A stretch of DNA of 39,414 nt from Paracoccus sp. (in: a-proteobacteria). GTDB taxonomy: Bacteria; Pseudomonadota; Alphaproteobacteria; Rhodobacterales; Rhodobacteraceae. The DNA lies in the NCBI GenBank assembly GCA_030538425.1, contig JAUNTZ010000023.1, positions 1 to 39,414 on the forward strand. The letters run 5' to 3'. The notes under the pieces are model-generated. The model saw only the letters and a list, made by a program, of their open reading frames with translations, did no database searches and had not been told where the DNA came from. The position numbers and the translations under genes were made by a program. Within the stretch, counting starts at the first letter, position 1, and every line of letters starts with the position of its first letter. This document shows, one piece after another, positions 31,961-38,238 of the stretch.

Positions 31961-32247
31961 AGATCCCCCGACATGCGCGGATCCGGCACCGGCCAGCAGG
32001 CCCGTTCGGCAGCCCGCATCAGCATCGCGCCGGCATCTTCAAGCGCCGCCCGGTTATGCCGCAAATCCGGCCAACGCCGGGCTACCCCGGCAACCGCGCG
32101 GGTCAGCGGATCGTCCAGCCCCAGCGCATCACTGGTCGCAACGGTGGCGCGGCCCAAGGCCTCTCCATCTGCCTCACCCAGCCGACAGCGCATCGCGAAA
32201 GCAAATGCGATCAGGATACTGGCATGACGTCTGTTGTGCTGTCCCAT
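31957..32247 (-). CDS. Small hypothetical protein of the early operon
   Basis: 96 aa from the ATG at 32247 (GGAGA upstream); the longer frame to 32334 lacks a ribosome binding site and crosses a hairpin. The first half is hydrophobic and helical (RRHASILIAFAFAMRCRLGEADGEALGRATV in pieces), the second has RWPDLRHNRAALEDAGAMLMRAAERA. No recognised family. It overlaps the next gene by 4 nt. Confidence 0.62.
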   Translation of the reverse strand: MGQHNRRHASILIAFAFAMRCRLGEADGEALGRATVATSDALGLDDPLTRAVAGVARRWPDLRHNRAALEDAGAMLMRAAERACWPVPDPRMSGDL

Positions 32248-32610
32248 CGGTCTCTCCGATCCCAAAACTCTGGTGCGGGGCGGCAAAAGGGAGTGGATCG
32301 CCGCCCCGCAAACTGCGCCAGCCATTCGGCCCATGCGCAGCGGTCTGCCCTGCCGCAGTGCGGCTCTCGCCCGGGCGGGGCGCAGGTTCCGCAGATCGGT
32401 CAGTCCTCGTCCAGCGGGCCCGATCCGCGGCGGGTTGCGGTCAGGTCACGATACCCCACCCTCTCCCGCCCGCTGGAACCTGTGACCGGGGCGACACGTG
32501 ACGCCCCGGATTCCGCGTGCCTCTAGGCCTTGCGCGGGACGCTTTGACCTTCGCGCACGGCGCTGCCACCGTGCCGCGACAGAATCGCTCCAACAGAAAG
32601 GCCCAAAGCC
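32248..32610. other. Gene-free region with two strong hairpins
   Basis: This stretch lies between a minus-strand and a plus-strand gene. Hairpin 1 is a perfect 11-bp stem, TGCGGGGCGGC (32274-32284) with GCCGCCCCGCA (32300-32310) and a 15-nt loop, within the 5' leader of the gene at 32247. Hairpin 2 is CCGGGGCG (32486-32493) with CGCCCCGG (32502-32509) and an 8-nt loop containing CACGTG. No credible gene is visible; it probably contains the promoters of both neighbours. Confidence 0.5.
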
Positions 32611-32913
32611 ATGAACATGACCGCCGAAGAAATCGCTGCCGCCGTCGCACTCATGGAGGCGCACATGCCACCATCCCCCTGTCCTGACGACGCCGAGGGT
32701 GCATTTGAACCGGCATCCTTTGCACTCTCAGCCGGACGCGGACAGCTATTCCTGCGCTTTGCTGATCGCGATGACGCCGTGCTGGATCTCGCACTCAACC
32801 AAGCCGTCGCAGTCGCGATCGTCACGAATCTTGCAAAACTGGTCCATGCATTGGACTGGGCCGATTCGGCGGGGCACATCATCGCAGACCCGGCCGCGTG
32901 CGGCGAAAGCTGA
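32611..32913 (+). CDS. Small hypothetical protein, plus strand
   Basis: 100 aa, beginning MNMTAEEIAAAVALMEAHM, with GAAAGG upstream. Acidic, with a beta-helix pattern (RGQLFLRFADRDDAVLDLALNQAVAVAIVTNLAKL in pieces) like small phage proteins. It is alone on the plus strand between early minus-strand genes. The antisense frame 32523-32978 is rich in Ser, Ala and Arg and looks like a shadow, which supports this strand. Function unknown. Confidence 0.62.
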   Translation: MNMTAEEIAAAVALMEAHMPPSPCPDDAEGAFEPASFALSAGRGQLFLRFADRDDAVLDLALNQAVAVAIVTNLAKLVHALDWADSAGHIIADPAACGES

Positions 32914-32977
32914 AGCGTAAATTCCGGCCGATACTCGATGATGCAGCCGCGAACATCCTGTTTGGCAAGCGCGCCCA

Positions 32978-33304
32978 TCACACACCCCCGCCCATGATCT
33001 CGACGTAACGCGGCAGGGTGCGGCGGGCGTGCTCGACCGCATCGCCATAGGGCCGGTGCAGCCCGTCCACCCAGTTGCAGGCGGTCTGAAAACTGACCTC
33101 GAAATGCGCGGCCACATCCTCGCGCCGCGCGAAACTGGCAATCATCAGCAGCGACCAGTTGCGGGTGAAATCGTCGCGCTGGGGTGGCGCGATATGCGCC
33201 CTGCGCCGCGCGGCGGGGCTGCGTCCCCGGCCATCAAACATCTTGGCCGGGGACTTTTGACCAGTTCCAAACCGATCAGTCTGGAAAGCGGGAAACATAG
33301 GCAT
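32978..33304 (-). CDS. Small helix-turn-helix protein downstream of cro
   Basis: 108 aa from the ATG at 33304, which has GAGG 7 nt upstream and lies one base after the cro-like gene's stop. The C-terminal half (ASFARREDVAAHFEVSFQTACNWVDGLHRPYGDAV in pieces) is a helix-turn-helix of the type that recognises operators or origins. Genes in this place (just after cro) are often cII- or O-like. Which of these it is cannot be told. Confidence 0.68.
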   Translation of the reverse strand: MPMFPAFQTDRFGTGQKSPAKMFDGRGRSPAARRRAHIAPPQRDDFTRNWSLLMIASFARREDVAAHFEVSFQTACNWVDGLHRPYGDAVEHARRTLPRYVEIMGGGV

Positions 33305-33305
33305 G

Positions 33306-33596
33306 TCAAACCTCATGAGATTGCGGAAAGGAAGGCGGGGGCGACACGACAGCACCGGCCCCCTCGGTAATGTCGGGCGCAGAACGCAGCGCCCCGGCTG
33401 TATGGTCGGTATCGCCATCGACCCAGCTTTCGACAGGCACCATGCCACCCGTTTCGCGCGCGATGCGCACCGCGACCTCAAGCGAAGGGCGCTTTCGCCC
33501 GGTCTCAAGGCCCGACAGGAACGGGCGACCAACGCCGATGCGCTTGGCGAACTCGGCGCGGGTCATGTTCAGGGATCTGATGGCTTCGGTAAGCAT
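33306..33596 (-). CDS. Cro-like Xre-family regulator
   Basis: 96 aa from the ATG at 33596; an upstream TTG at 33632 falls in the -35-like TTGACG and is unlikely to be the start. Residues 1-55 form an HTH_3 domain (LNMTRAEFAKRIGVGRPFLSGLETGRKRPSL in pieces). The C-terminal part is Pro-rich and probably flexible. It diverges from the cI-like gene across the operator region, the classical cro position; it should favour lytic growth. Confidence 0.8.
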   Translation of the reverse strand: MLTEAIRSLNMTRAEFAKRIGVGRPFLSGLETGRKRPSLEVAVRIARETGGMVPVESWVDGDTDHTAGALRSAPDITEGAGAVVSPPPSFPQSHEV

Positions 33597-33613
33597 GACC
33601 GAAGTTTTCTGAC

Positions 33614-33665
33614 AGGAAACTTTAAACGTCAAGCAGAAAGTTTCCCGCGGGGAAATATTTTCTGC
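33614..33665. promoter_or_regulatory. Immunity operator between cro-like and cI-like genes
   Basis: Half-sites of the form AGTTTCC recur: GGAAACT at 33615-33621 (inverted), AGTTTCC at 33639-33645, and GGGAAA at 33650-33655. They make TTTCCC-GCG-GGGAAA at 33641-33655 and the outer pair GCAGAAA (33633-33639) with TTTCTGC (33659-33665). A -35-like TTGACG for cro lies at 33632-33627 on the minus strand. Divergent regulators on both sides make this the likely CI/Cro switch. Confidence 0.75.
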
Positions 33666-33706
33666 TGGACCATTCCTATGCGCCTAGCCTTTCAGGACAA
33701 AGCGAC

Positions 33707-34315
33707 ATGAGATTGCGCTTGGGAAAAATTCTTCTAGATCGAGGCATTAAGCAGCGATGGCTCGCCGACGAGCTTGACACATCACCCGGCTACATCAGCA
33801 ACCTGATTAGCGGGAAAAAGTTGCCATCGCCCAAGATGCTGGCGCGGATCGCTGAAGTGCTTGGCGTGCCATCAAGCATGATCATCAGCGACAGCGGTGC
33901 AGTTGCTGTCGCTGGCAAGGTTGGCGCGGGTGCCGCCGTCGATCTTATAGACGCCTATGAAAAGGGCGGCGGCCTTTTTCACGTCGCCGCCCCTGATGAC
34001 CTTCCCCCAAGCGGTATCGTGGCCGTCGAGGTCGAGGGCGATTCGATGCTGCCGATGATCGAGCCGGGCGACATCATCTTTTTCACTCGCCATTTTTATG
34101 GCGTGGATCCGGCGGTCATCAACTCGGTTGGCATCTGCCAGACCGAAGACGGGCGCGCGCTCATCAAGCAGATCCGACAGGGGCGAGAGCCGGACATCTT
34201 CGACCTGCACTCGGTCAACCCGGCCACACCGGTTGAATACGGCGTCAGACTGCTTTGGGCTGCGCCTTGGCGCAGAATGCTGCGCAAGCAAGATGTTGAG
34301 ATTGTCGAGCCTTAG
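33707..34315 (+). CDS. CI-like repressor with LexA-type S24 peptidase domain
   Basis: 202 aa, with AGGA upstream. Residues 1-57 form the helix-turn-helix (IKQRWLADELDTSPGYISNLISGKK in pieces). The C-terminal S24 domain has the nucleophile S113 in VEGDSMLPMIEPGD and the general base K154 in RALIKQI. A candidate self-cleavage site is A74-G75 in GKVGAG. Such repressors keep lytic genes silent and are cut when RecA is activated by DNA damage, so the prophage should be SOS-inducible. Convergent with the DUF2513 gene. Confidence 0.9.
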   Translation: MRLRLGKILLDRGIKQRWLADELDTSPGYISNLISGKKLPSPKMLARIAEVLGVPSSMIISDSGAVAVAGKVGAGAAVDLIDAYEKGGGLFHVAAPDDLPPSGIVAVEVEGDSMLPMIEPGDIIFFTRHFYGVDPAVINSVGICQTEDGRALIKQIRQGREPDIFDLHSVNPATPVEYGVRLLWAAPWRRMLRKQDVEIVEP

Positions 34316-34330
34316 CACGAAAGGTCTGGG

Positions 34331-34681
34331 CTAAATATCAAGCCCTGTAATATCGCGCAGCTTTGCCCGCGCGTAGCCCTCGGCGACCTGAAAAAGCATG
34401 GTCACCGAATGGCCACCCAGCTTTGACAGAGCGGCTTTCGTCTTGCCCCAAATCTTGTCATCCCGCGTCGTCGCGACAAAGTCATGACCTTTGTTCGTCA
34501 TCCGGTATTCTGAACATGGGCGCACCTCTTCCAAGAAGCCTTCGTCGCACAGCAGCTTTGCGTGAAACAGCGATTTGTCAGCCGCCACCTGATCCTCTTC
34601 ATACCCGACCAGATGTAGCCAGTCGTCCGAGGCCTCCATCGCTCGAAGCATATCCCGCAGATAATCGTCGTCGCGGCGCAT
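34331..34681 (-). CDS. DUF2513 family protein
   Basis: 116 aa from the ATG at 34681 (GGGAG upstream), giving the family-typical start MRRDDDYLRDMLRAME. A second start at 34756 (GAAGG upstream) would add 25 residues. The middle (ADKSLFHAKLLCDEGFLEE then YRMTNKGHDFVATTRDD) is a winged-helix-like domain. The C-terminal 30 residues are helical. The family is common in prophages near repressors; function unknown. Confidence 0.78.
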   Translation of the reverse strand: MRRDDDYLRDMLRAMEASDDWLHLVGYEEDQVAADKSLFHAKLLCDEGFLEEVRPCSEYRMTNKGHDFVATTRDDKIWGKTKAALSKLGGHSVTMLFQVAEGYARAKLRDITGLDI

Positions 34682-34782
34682 CGCTCTCCCACCCCTAAGC
34701 AATCGAGCCAATGTTGCGTCACACGCCTGCGCTTCGCAATCCAGACCGTTTTTCATTTCACACCTTCTACATTTCACCAAAA

Positions 34783-34962
34783 CTAGCCGCACAAGCGGCG
34801 CAAGCCGCGCAAGATTTCGACAAGGATCGTGATCGGCAGTAAGTTGAGCGTGGTGTGCAGCAGCGTATACCACACGACCATCTCAAGTATCCGCCCTTCA
34901 TCAAGCGCCGCCCAGCAGCGACGGTCCATCCAGTTGCATAGCTCCAGCATCAATATCTCCAT
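34783..34962 (-). CDS. Candidate small membrane protein
   Basis: 59 aa, MEILMLELCNWMDRRCW at the start, then one hydrophobic segment (MVVWYTLLHTTLNLLPITIL) and a basic end (LRGLRRLCG). GGGCGG just before the ATG at 34962 is a weak ribosome binding site. It is directly upstream of the DUF2513 gene on the same strand and next to the repressor, a common place for superinfection-exclusion membrane proteins. Support is composition and place only. Confidence 0.42.
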   Translation of the reverse strand: MEILMLELCNWMDRRCWAALDEGRILEMVVWYTLLHTTLNLLPITILVEILRGLRRLCG

Positions 34963-35012
34963 GCCGCCCGCATGGCGGAATAGAGCAATGGCTATCCCAA
35001 TGTTCGCTCTAA

Positions 35013-35054
35013 GGCAACTTTTCTCTTGACTTAAGTTTGCCGTCAGGAAACATT
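35013..35054 (+). promoter_or_regulatory. Promoter/operator of the right-hand plus-strand operon
   Basis: TTGACT at 35026-35031 is followed by a 17-nt spacer and AACATT at 35049-35054. It sits in a near-palindrome GGCAACTT (35013-35020) and AAGTTTGCC (35033-35041). AGGAAAC at 35045-35051 repeats the half-site of the immunity operator. The repressor may therefore control this operon as well. Confidence 0.45.
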
Positions 35055-35129
35055 GATATCACCCGCCGAAGACGCGCCGATCGCCAGACGGCAACGGGCG
35101 CAGATCGCGGACCCTGATGGAGCAAGTTT

Positions 35130-35378
35130 ATGACCTCGCTGACCGACATCCCCCGCTCGCCCGTGGCCACAGCGCCGCGCCCGACCTTGGCCCAGTTGCG
35201 CAACGACATCCCCGCGCTGATCCTCCATGACCCCGATCTGGTCGGGGCTGCGTGGCAGATCATGCGCGACCCGCATGTGGCCGCAGAAACTACATCGGAC
35301 AATCGCCTGACCTGCTGGCTCATCATGCTGGCCGCGCGCAAAGCCGCACGCGCCACGCGGCCAGACAGCGCGGCATGA
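35130..35378 (+). CDS. Small hypothetical protein, first gene of the right operon
   Basis: 82 aa with GGAG 8 nt upstream. The sequence is Pro/Thr-rich at first and then helical (LILHDPDLVGAAWQIMRDPHVAAETTSDNRLTCWLIMLAARKA in pieces). No membrane segment of full length. Its stop overlaps the start of the next small gene (ATGA). Function not recognised. Confidence 0.6.
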   Translation: MTSLTDIPRSPVATAPRPTLAQLRNDIPALILHDPDLVGAAWQIMRDPHVAAETTSDNRLTCWLIMLAARKAARATRPDSAA

Positions 35379-35485
35379 TCCGGCTGCTCGATCTGCTGTT
35401 TGCGATCGCGGTGATCCTGATGCTGATCCCGCTGATCCGAATGTCCCTGACCGCGTTCAGCGTCATCGGCGACGCGACACGCTGA
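35375..35485 (+). CDS. 36-residue single-span membrane protein
   Basis: MIRLLDLLFAIAVILMLIPL begins the product, which is almost entirely one membrane helix with a short polar tail (FSVIGDATR). It overlaps the preceding gene by 4 nt (ATGA), which supports translation. A hairpin follows 46 nt after the stop. Too small for function to be judged. Confidence 0.55.
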   Translation: MIRLLDLLFAIAVILMLIPLIRMSLTAFSVIGDATR

Positions 35486-35530
35486 CGTTTTTTTGCCGCG
35501 CGGGAATCGCCTGTCCCGCCCGGCCAGACT

Positions 35531-35557
35531 GCCCCCGGCCTTGCCCGCGCCGGGGGC
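35531..35557 (+). terminator. GC-rich hairpin between small genes
   Basis: GCCCCCGGC at 35531-35539 and GCCGGGGGC at 35549-35557 form a perfect 9-bp stem, followed by GCATTTTC. It could reduce read-through from the first two small genes into the next group. Confidence 0.5.
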
Positions 35558-35583
35558 GCATTTTCAAACGACAGGAGGCTCCA

Positions 35584-35910
35584 ATGGCCCGCAAAACATG
35601 GACCGACGACGAAAAGCGCGCAGCCTGCGCCGATCTGGCCAAGCGACTGGACGAACTGCCGCCGATCGCGCCCGACGAAAACGGCGGATATATGGTCAGC
35701 CATCGGGCCTATCGCGAGGCATCCAACCAGATCGTGATCCGCGCGATCGCGTCTTATGGCGCCCGGATCAGCGACAGCCCTGTGACCTGCCGCGTCAGCA
35801 TGATGGGCCTGACCGTCACCTGCACAGCCGGCCCCGCCGCCGCGCTGAAACGATGGGTCCAGCGCATGACCGATATTCTGGCCGAGGCCATCCCGGATGA
35901 GGCCAACTGA
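35584..35910 (+). CDS. Hypothetical protein
   Basis: 108 aa with GGAGG 5 nt upstream. The N-terminal part is charged and helical (TWTDDEKRAACADLAKRLDEL); the rest has beta pairs (VTCRVSMMGLTVTC) and ends helical (ALKRWVQRMTDILAE). It overlaps the methyltransferase gene by one base (TGATGG), so it may act with it. No known family. Confidence 0.65.
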   Translation: MARKTWTDDEKRAACADLAKRLDELPPIAPDENGGYMVSHRAYREASNQIVIRAIASYGARISDSPVTCRVSMMGLTVTCTAGPAAALKRWVQRMTDILAEAIPDEAN

Positions 35911-36572
35911 TGGACCGGCCCCGCGGATCCTACGCCACCATGTCGCAACGCGCCGAACCGCGCGACAGCTTGGACGATTTTCCAACCCCGCCATGGGCGA
36001 CCCGCGCGTTGTGTGAGGCGATCCGGGATTACATCGACCCACACATCAGCCAGCGCGAGGCGCGCGAGCCCGCCGCCAATCGCGGCTATATGGCCCGCCC
36101 GCTGGCCGAATATTTCGCGCGGGTCGAGGCATCCGACATCAAAGATTACGGGGCGGGCTATCCCGTCCGCGACTATCTGGGCGCAGCTCCGATGCCGGCG
36201 ACGCACTGGACCATCACCAACCCGCCTTTCCGCCGGGCCCAAGACTTTATCACCCGTGCGCTCGATACCAGCTCGATCGGCGTGGCGATGCTCGTCAGGC
36301 TGGCCTTTATCGAGGGTATCCACCGCCACGCCACGCTTTACGGGCCCCGCCCGCCGCGCTTTGTGCTACAATTCTCCGAGCGCCTGCCCATACTCCGGGG
36401 CCGCTACGATCCAAAGGCCAGCACCGCCAGCGCCTATTGCTGGCTGATCTGGACCCCTCCGCAAACCCGCGGCGCGGTCACATACCTTAACTGGATTGCG
36501 CCCTGCCGCAGGCGTCTGGAACGAGCCGACGACATCTGGCCCGGCGCCAAATCCGAAAGGGAATCCCAATGA
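35910..36572 (+). CDS. Phage DNA adenine methyltransferase-like protein
   Basis: 220 aa. FPTPPWAT at residues 24-31 and the SAM-binding-like segment EPAANRGYMARPLAEYF at about 53-69 precede an acidic ASDI at 74-77 and the catalytic NPPF at 104-107 (TITNPPF). This is the order of N6-adenine methyltransferases of the Eco57I/TaqI-like phage type. It may modify phage DNA against restriction or regulate expression. No restriction partner is seen nearby. The C-terminal 100 residues are less conserved in appearance. Confidence 0.78.
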   Translation: MDRPRGSYATMSQRAEPRDSLDDFPTPPWATRALCEAIRDYIDPHISQREAREPAANRGYMARPLAEYFARVEASDIKDYGAGYPVRDYLGAAPMPATHWTITNPPFRRAQDFITRALDTSSIGVAMLVRLAFIEGIHRHATLYGPRPPRFVLQFSERLPILRGRYDPKASTASAYCWLIWTPPQTRGAVTYLNWIAPCRRRLERADDIWPGAKSERESQ

Positions 36573-36856
36573 CCAATCACCCCGCCCGCATCTGGGCTAC
36601 TGTCAACGGCGGCGGCACGAGCCTGCCGTCAGGCGCGCCTTACGTCCAAGGCGGCTGGGAGGACCGGCCCGACAAGCCCCGCGCCGTCGAATATGTGCGG
36701 GCCGATCTGGTGGAGGCGCTGATGGCGAAAGCAAGCGCGATTGCCGGGCACAATCTGTTCTTGGACCGTGAATATCTGTCAGCGGATCTGAACAGCAAGC
36801 TGGATGAGCTGCGCGCCACCCTCGCTGCTATCAACGGAGGGCAGAAGGATGAGTGA
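36569..36856 (+). CDS. Small hypothetical protein (Ead/Ea22-like)
   Basis: 95 aa, overlapping the methyltransferase by 4 nt. It has the AVEYVRADLVEALMAKA motif found in many small phage proteins that vary in their other parts, then a helical end. Likely accessory. Function unknown. Confidence 0.62.
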   Translation: MTNHPARIWATVNGGGTSLPSGAPYVQGGWEDRPDKPRAVEYVRADLVEALMAKASAIAGHNLFLDREYLSADLNSKLDELRATLAAINGGQKDE

Positions 36857-37082
36857 CAAAAAGCACTGGACCGCCGAACGGACAGCGCACCCGAGCGCCG
36901 CAGACCACAAATGGGCGATTATCTATGACCCGACGCCGGGTGGCAGAGATAACGGAGACGGGACACGCTCGTATAGTATGCGTTTCCCGGCCTTGTTGGT
37001 TTCCGATCTCGTAGACGAACCTAAAAAAGCGGCTCTCGAAATCGCGGACATGCTCAATCGCGCGGAGGCACAAAGTGTCTGA
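36849..37082 (+). CDS. Small hypothetical protein
   Basis: 77 aa from the ATG at 36849, overlapping the previous gene by 8 nt, with AGAAGG upstream. It begins MSDKKHWTAERTAHPSAADHKWAI and ends helical (KKAALEIADMLNRAEAQ). Reads like a small single-domain phage protein; no family recognised. Confidence 0.6.
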   Translation: MSDKKHWTAERTAHPSAADHKWAIIYDPTPGGRDNGDGTRSYSMRFPALLVSDLVDEPKKAALEIADMLNRAEAQSV

Positions 37083-37425
37083 CCGCATCCCCGAAGCCCG
37101 AGTTAAGGAACTGCTGGCGATAGATAAGGAGTTTCCTGAATACGCCTATGTTTATTTCGGCAAACTCCAAGCCGCCCTCTCCCAAGTCGTCGCAGAGCGG
37201 GACAGGCTGCGGGACGTTGCGGCCCGTGCCGCCAGATTGGCGACCGATCTGGACAGATGGATCACTAGCCATACCAGCAAGGATTACGACGGCATAACCG
37301 AGGCCGAGCAGGCGCAGGCGTTCGATGATTTCGAGCGTGATTGGAACGGTGCAGGTTGGGGTGCATCAAGCCGTGATGAACTGATAGAGTTGCGCGAGGC
37401 GCTGAAAGGAAACGACGATGACTGA
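37075..37425 (+). CDS. Small hypothetical coiled-coil protein (GTG start)
   Basis: 116 aa from the GTG at 37075, with GGAGG 6 nt upstream and an 8-nt overlap with the previous gene. The middle has a coiled-coil stretch (LQAALSQVVAERDRLRDVAARAARLATDL in pieces). The C-terminal half is acidic. Typical of Ead-like variable accessory genes. Function unknown. Confidence 0.62.
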   Translation: MSDRIPEARVKELLAIDKEFPEYAYVYFGKLQAALSQVVAERDRLRDVAARAARLATDLDRWITSHTSKDYDGITEAEQAQAFDDFERDWNGAGWGASSRDELIELREALKGNDDD

Positions 37426-37633
37426 TGAATGGAAAATTGGGGACGCGATTGAGATTGAGCGTCTAATGTTCGACGGAACCTTACCGCCAAAGGAAGTATG
37501 GACGCCCGCAACCGTGTGCGGCCTGAACCCTTTGACAGTCGCCTTCTCGGATGGTGAACGGCTGGCCTTGAATGAGAATATCGGAAGGCGCAGGCCCCTT
37601 CGTGCCACCCTGCAAGGAAACGATAATGAGTGA
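37418..37633 (+). CDS. Small hypothetical protein
   Basis: 71 aa, overlapping both neighbours by 8 nt, with AAAGGA upstream. It is probably a beta-barrel-like domain (WTPATVCGLNPLTVAFSDGERLAL). No known family. Part of the small-gene string before the integrase. Confidence 0.6.
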   Translation: MTDEWKIGDAIEIERLMFDGTLPPKEVWTPATVCGLNPLTVAFSDGERLALNENIGRRRPLRATLQGNDNE

Positions 37634-37796
37634 TCTGTTCCCATGCCCGTTTTGCGGCGGAAAGGGATACAGACGATGTGCCTGTTGGCCGGCCGATTGC
37701 ATCTGCGGATATGGCGACCAGACCTGTGAGGAATGCTGTGGCGAGGGCGTGATCTGGCCCGATGAGGATGGCCGGACAAGAGAGGCGAACGCATGA
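37626..37796 (+). CDS. Small zinc-finger protein
   Basis: 56 aa from the ATG at 37626 with AAGGA upstream. It has eleven residues of Cys in patterns such as CPFCGG, CACW, CICGYG and CEECCGEG, like DnaJ-type zinc ribbons or Lar-like restriction-alleviation proteins. It may bind one or two zinc ions and act in protein or nucleic acid contact. Function is not established. Overlaps its neighbours by 8 and 4 nt. Confidence 0.65.
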   Translation: MSDLFPCPFCGGKGYRRCACWPADCICGYGDQTCEECCGEGVIWPDEDGRTREANA

Positions 37797-38059
37797 CCGA
37801 GCGCCAGCACATCGCCAATGCAGCCGCCGCGCTGGACGATCCAACCGTCACTCGCTTCGCCGGAACCGAGATCCGCATTGTCGAGGATGGCCACAAGATC
37901 AGAGATCCGCGCACCGGCGACTTGCACGAAGTGTCAAAAGGCACCGTGGTTTTCACCGATGCAGGTCGCCGTCTCTATTGTGTGCAGTCCGATTTCGATC
38001 TGATGAAGGCCGAAGCAGAAAAGGCTCTGCCGTCCCGATTTGGCGGAGCGAAGGGGTGA
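37793..38059 (+). CDS. Small hypothetical protein
   Basis: 88 aa, overlapping the zinc-finger gene by 4 nt. Contains TEIRIVEDGHKIRDPRTGDLHEV and a VVFTDAGRRLYCVQSDFDLMK end. Beta-rich small domain. No family recognised. Last but two in the operon; ends in a TGATG overlap with the next gene. Confidence 0.6.
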   Translation: MTERQHIANAAAALDDPTVTRFAGTEIRIVEDGHKIRDPRTGDLHEVSKGTVVFTDAGRRLYCVQSDFDLMKAEAEKALPSRFGGAKG

Positions 38060-38238
38060 TGGGACGGCGCGCCACTTTTACCGAGGCACAAATCAAACGG
38101 GCCATGAAAGCCGCCCGTGAGATCGACGCGCGCGCGGTGATCGAGGTGACAAGAGACGGCACGATACGCATAATGCCCGCTGATGAACGCCCGCAACCTG
38201 CAAGCGAGGTCGATAGCTGGTTCGATGGTCAAGGTTAA
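38059..38238 (+). CDS. Small basic protein before the integrase
   Basis: 59 aa, MGRRATFTEAQIKRAMKAAREI at the start and VIEVTRDGTIRIMP in the middle. Short proteins of this pattern commonly precede integrases in alphaproteobacterial prophages. It could be an excisionase-like factor, but no winged-helix motif is clear. It overlaps the integrase start by 14 nt, so the two are co-translated. Confidence 0.62.
   Translation: MGRRATFTEAQIKRAMKAAREIDARAVIEVTRDGTIRIMPADERPQPASEVDSWFDGQG

Noticed and set aside
32523-32981. Minus-strand frame opposite the gene at 32611-32913, starting in a TGATG overlap
   Set aside because: The first 25 residues look acceptable and the coupling is suggestive, but the remainder is Ser/Ala/Arg-rich shadow sequence; the plus-strand gene is more protein-like.
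33597-33632. Extension of the cro-like gene to a TTG at 33632
   Set aside because: The TTG is part of a -35-like TTGACG and the added residues overlap the operator half-sites; the ATG at 33596 gives a normal HTH start.
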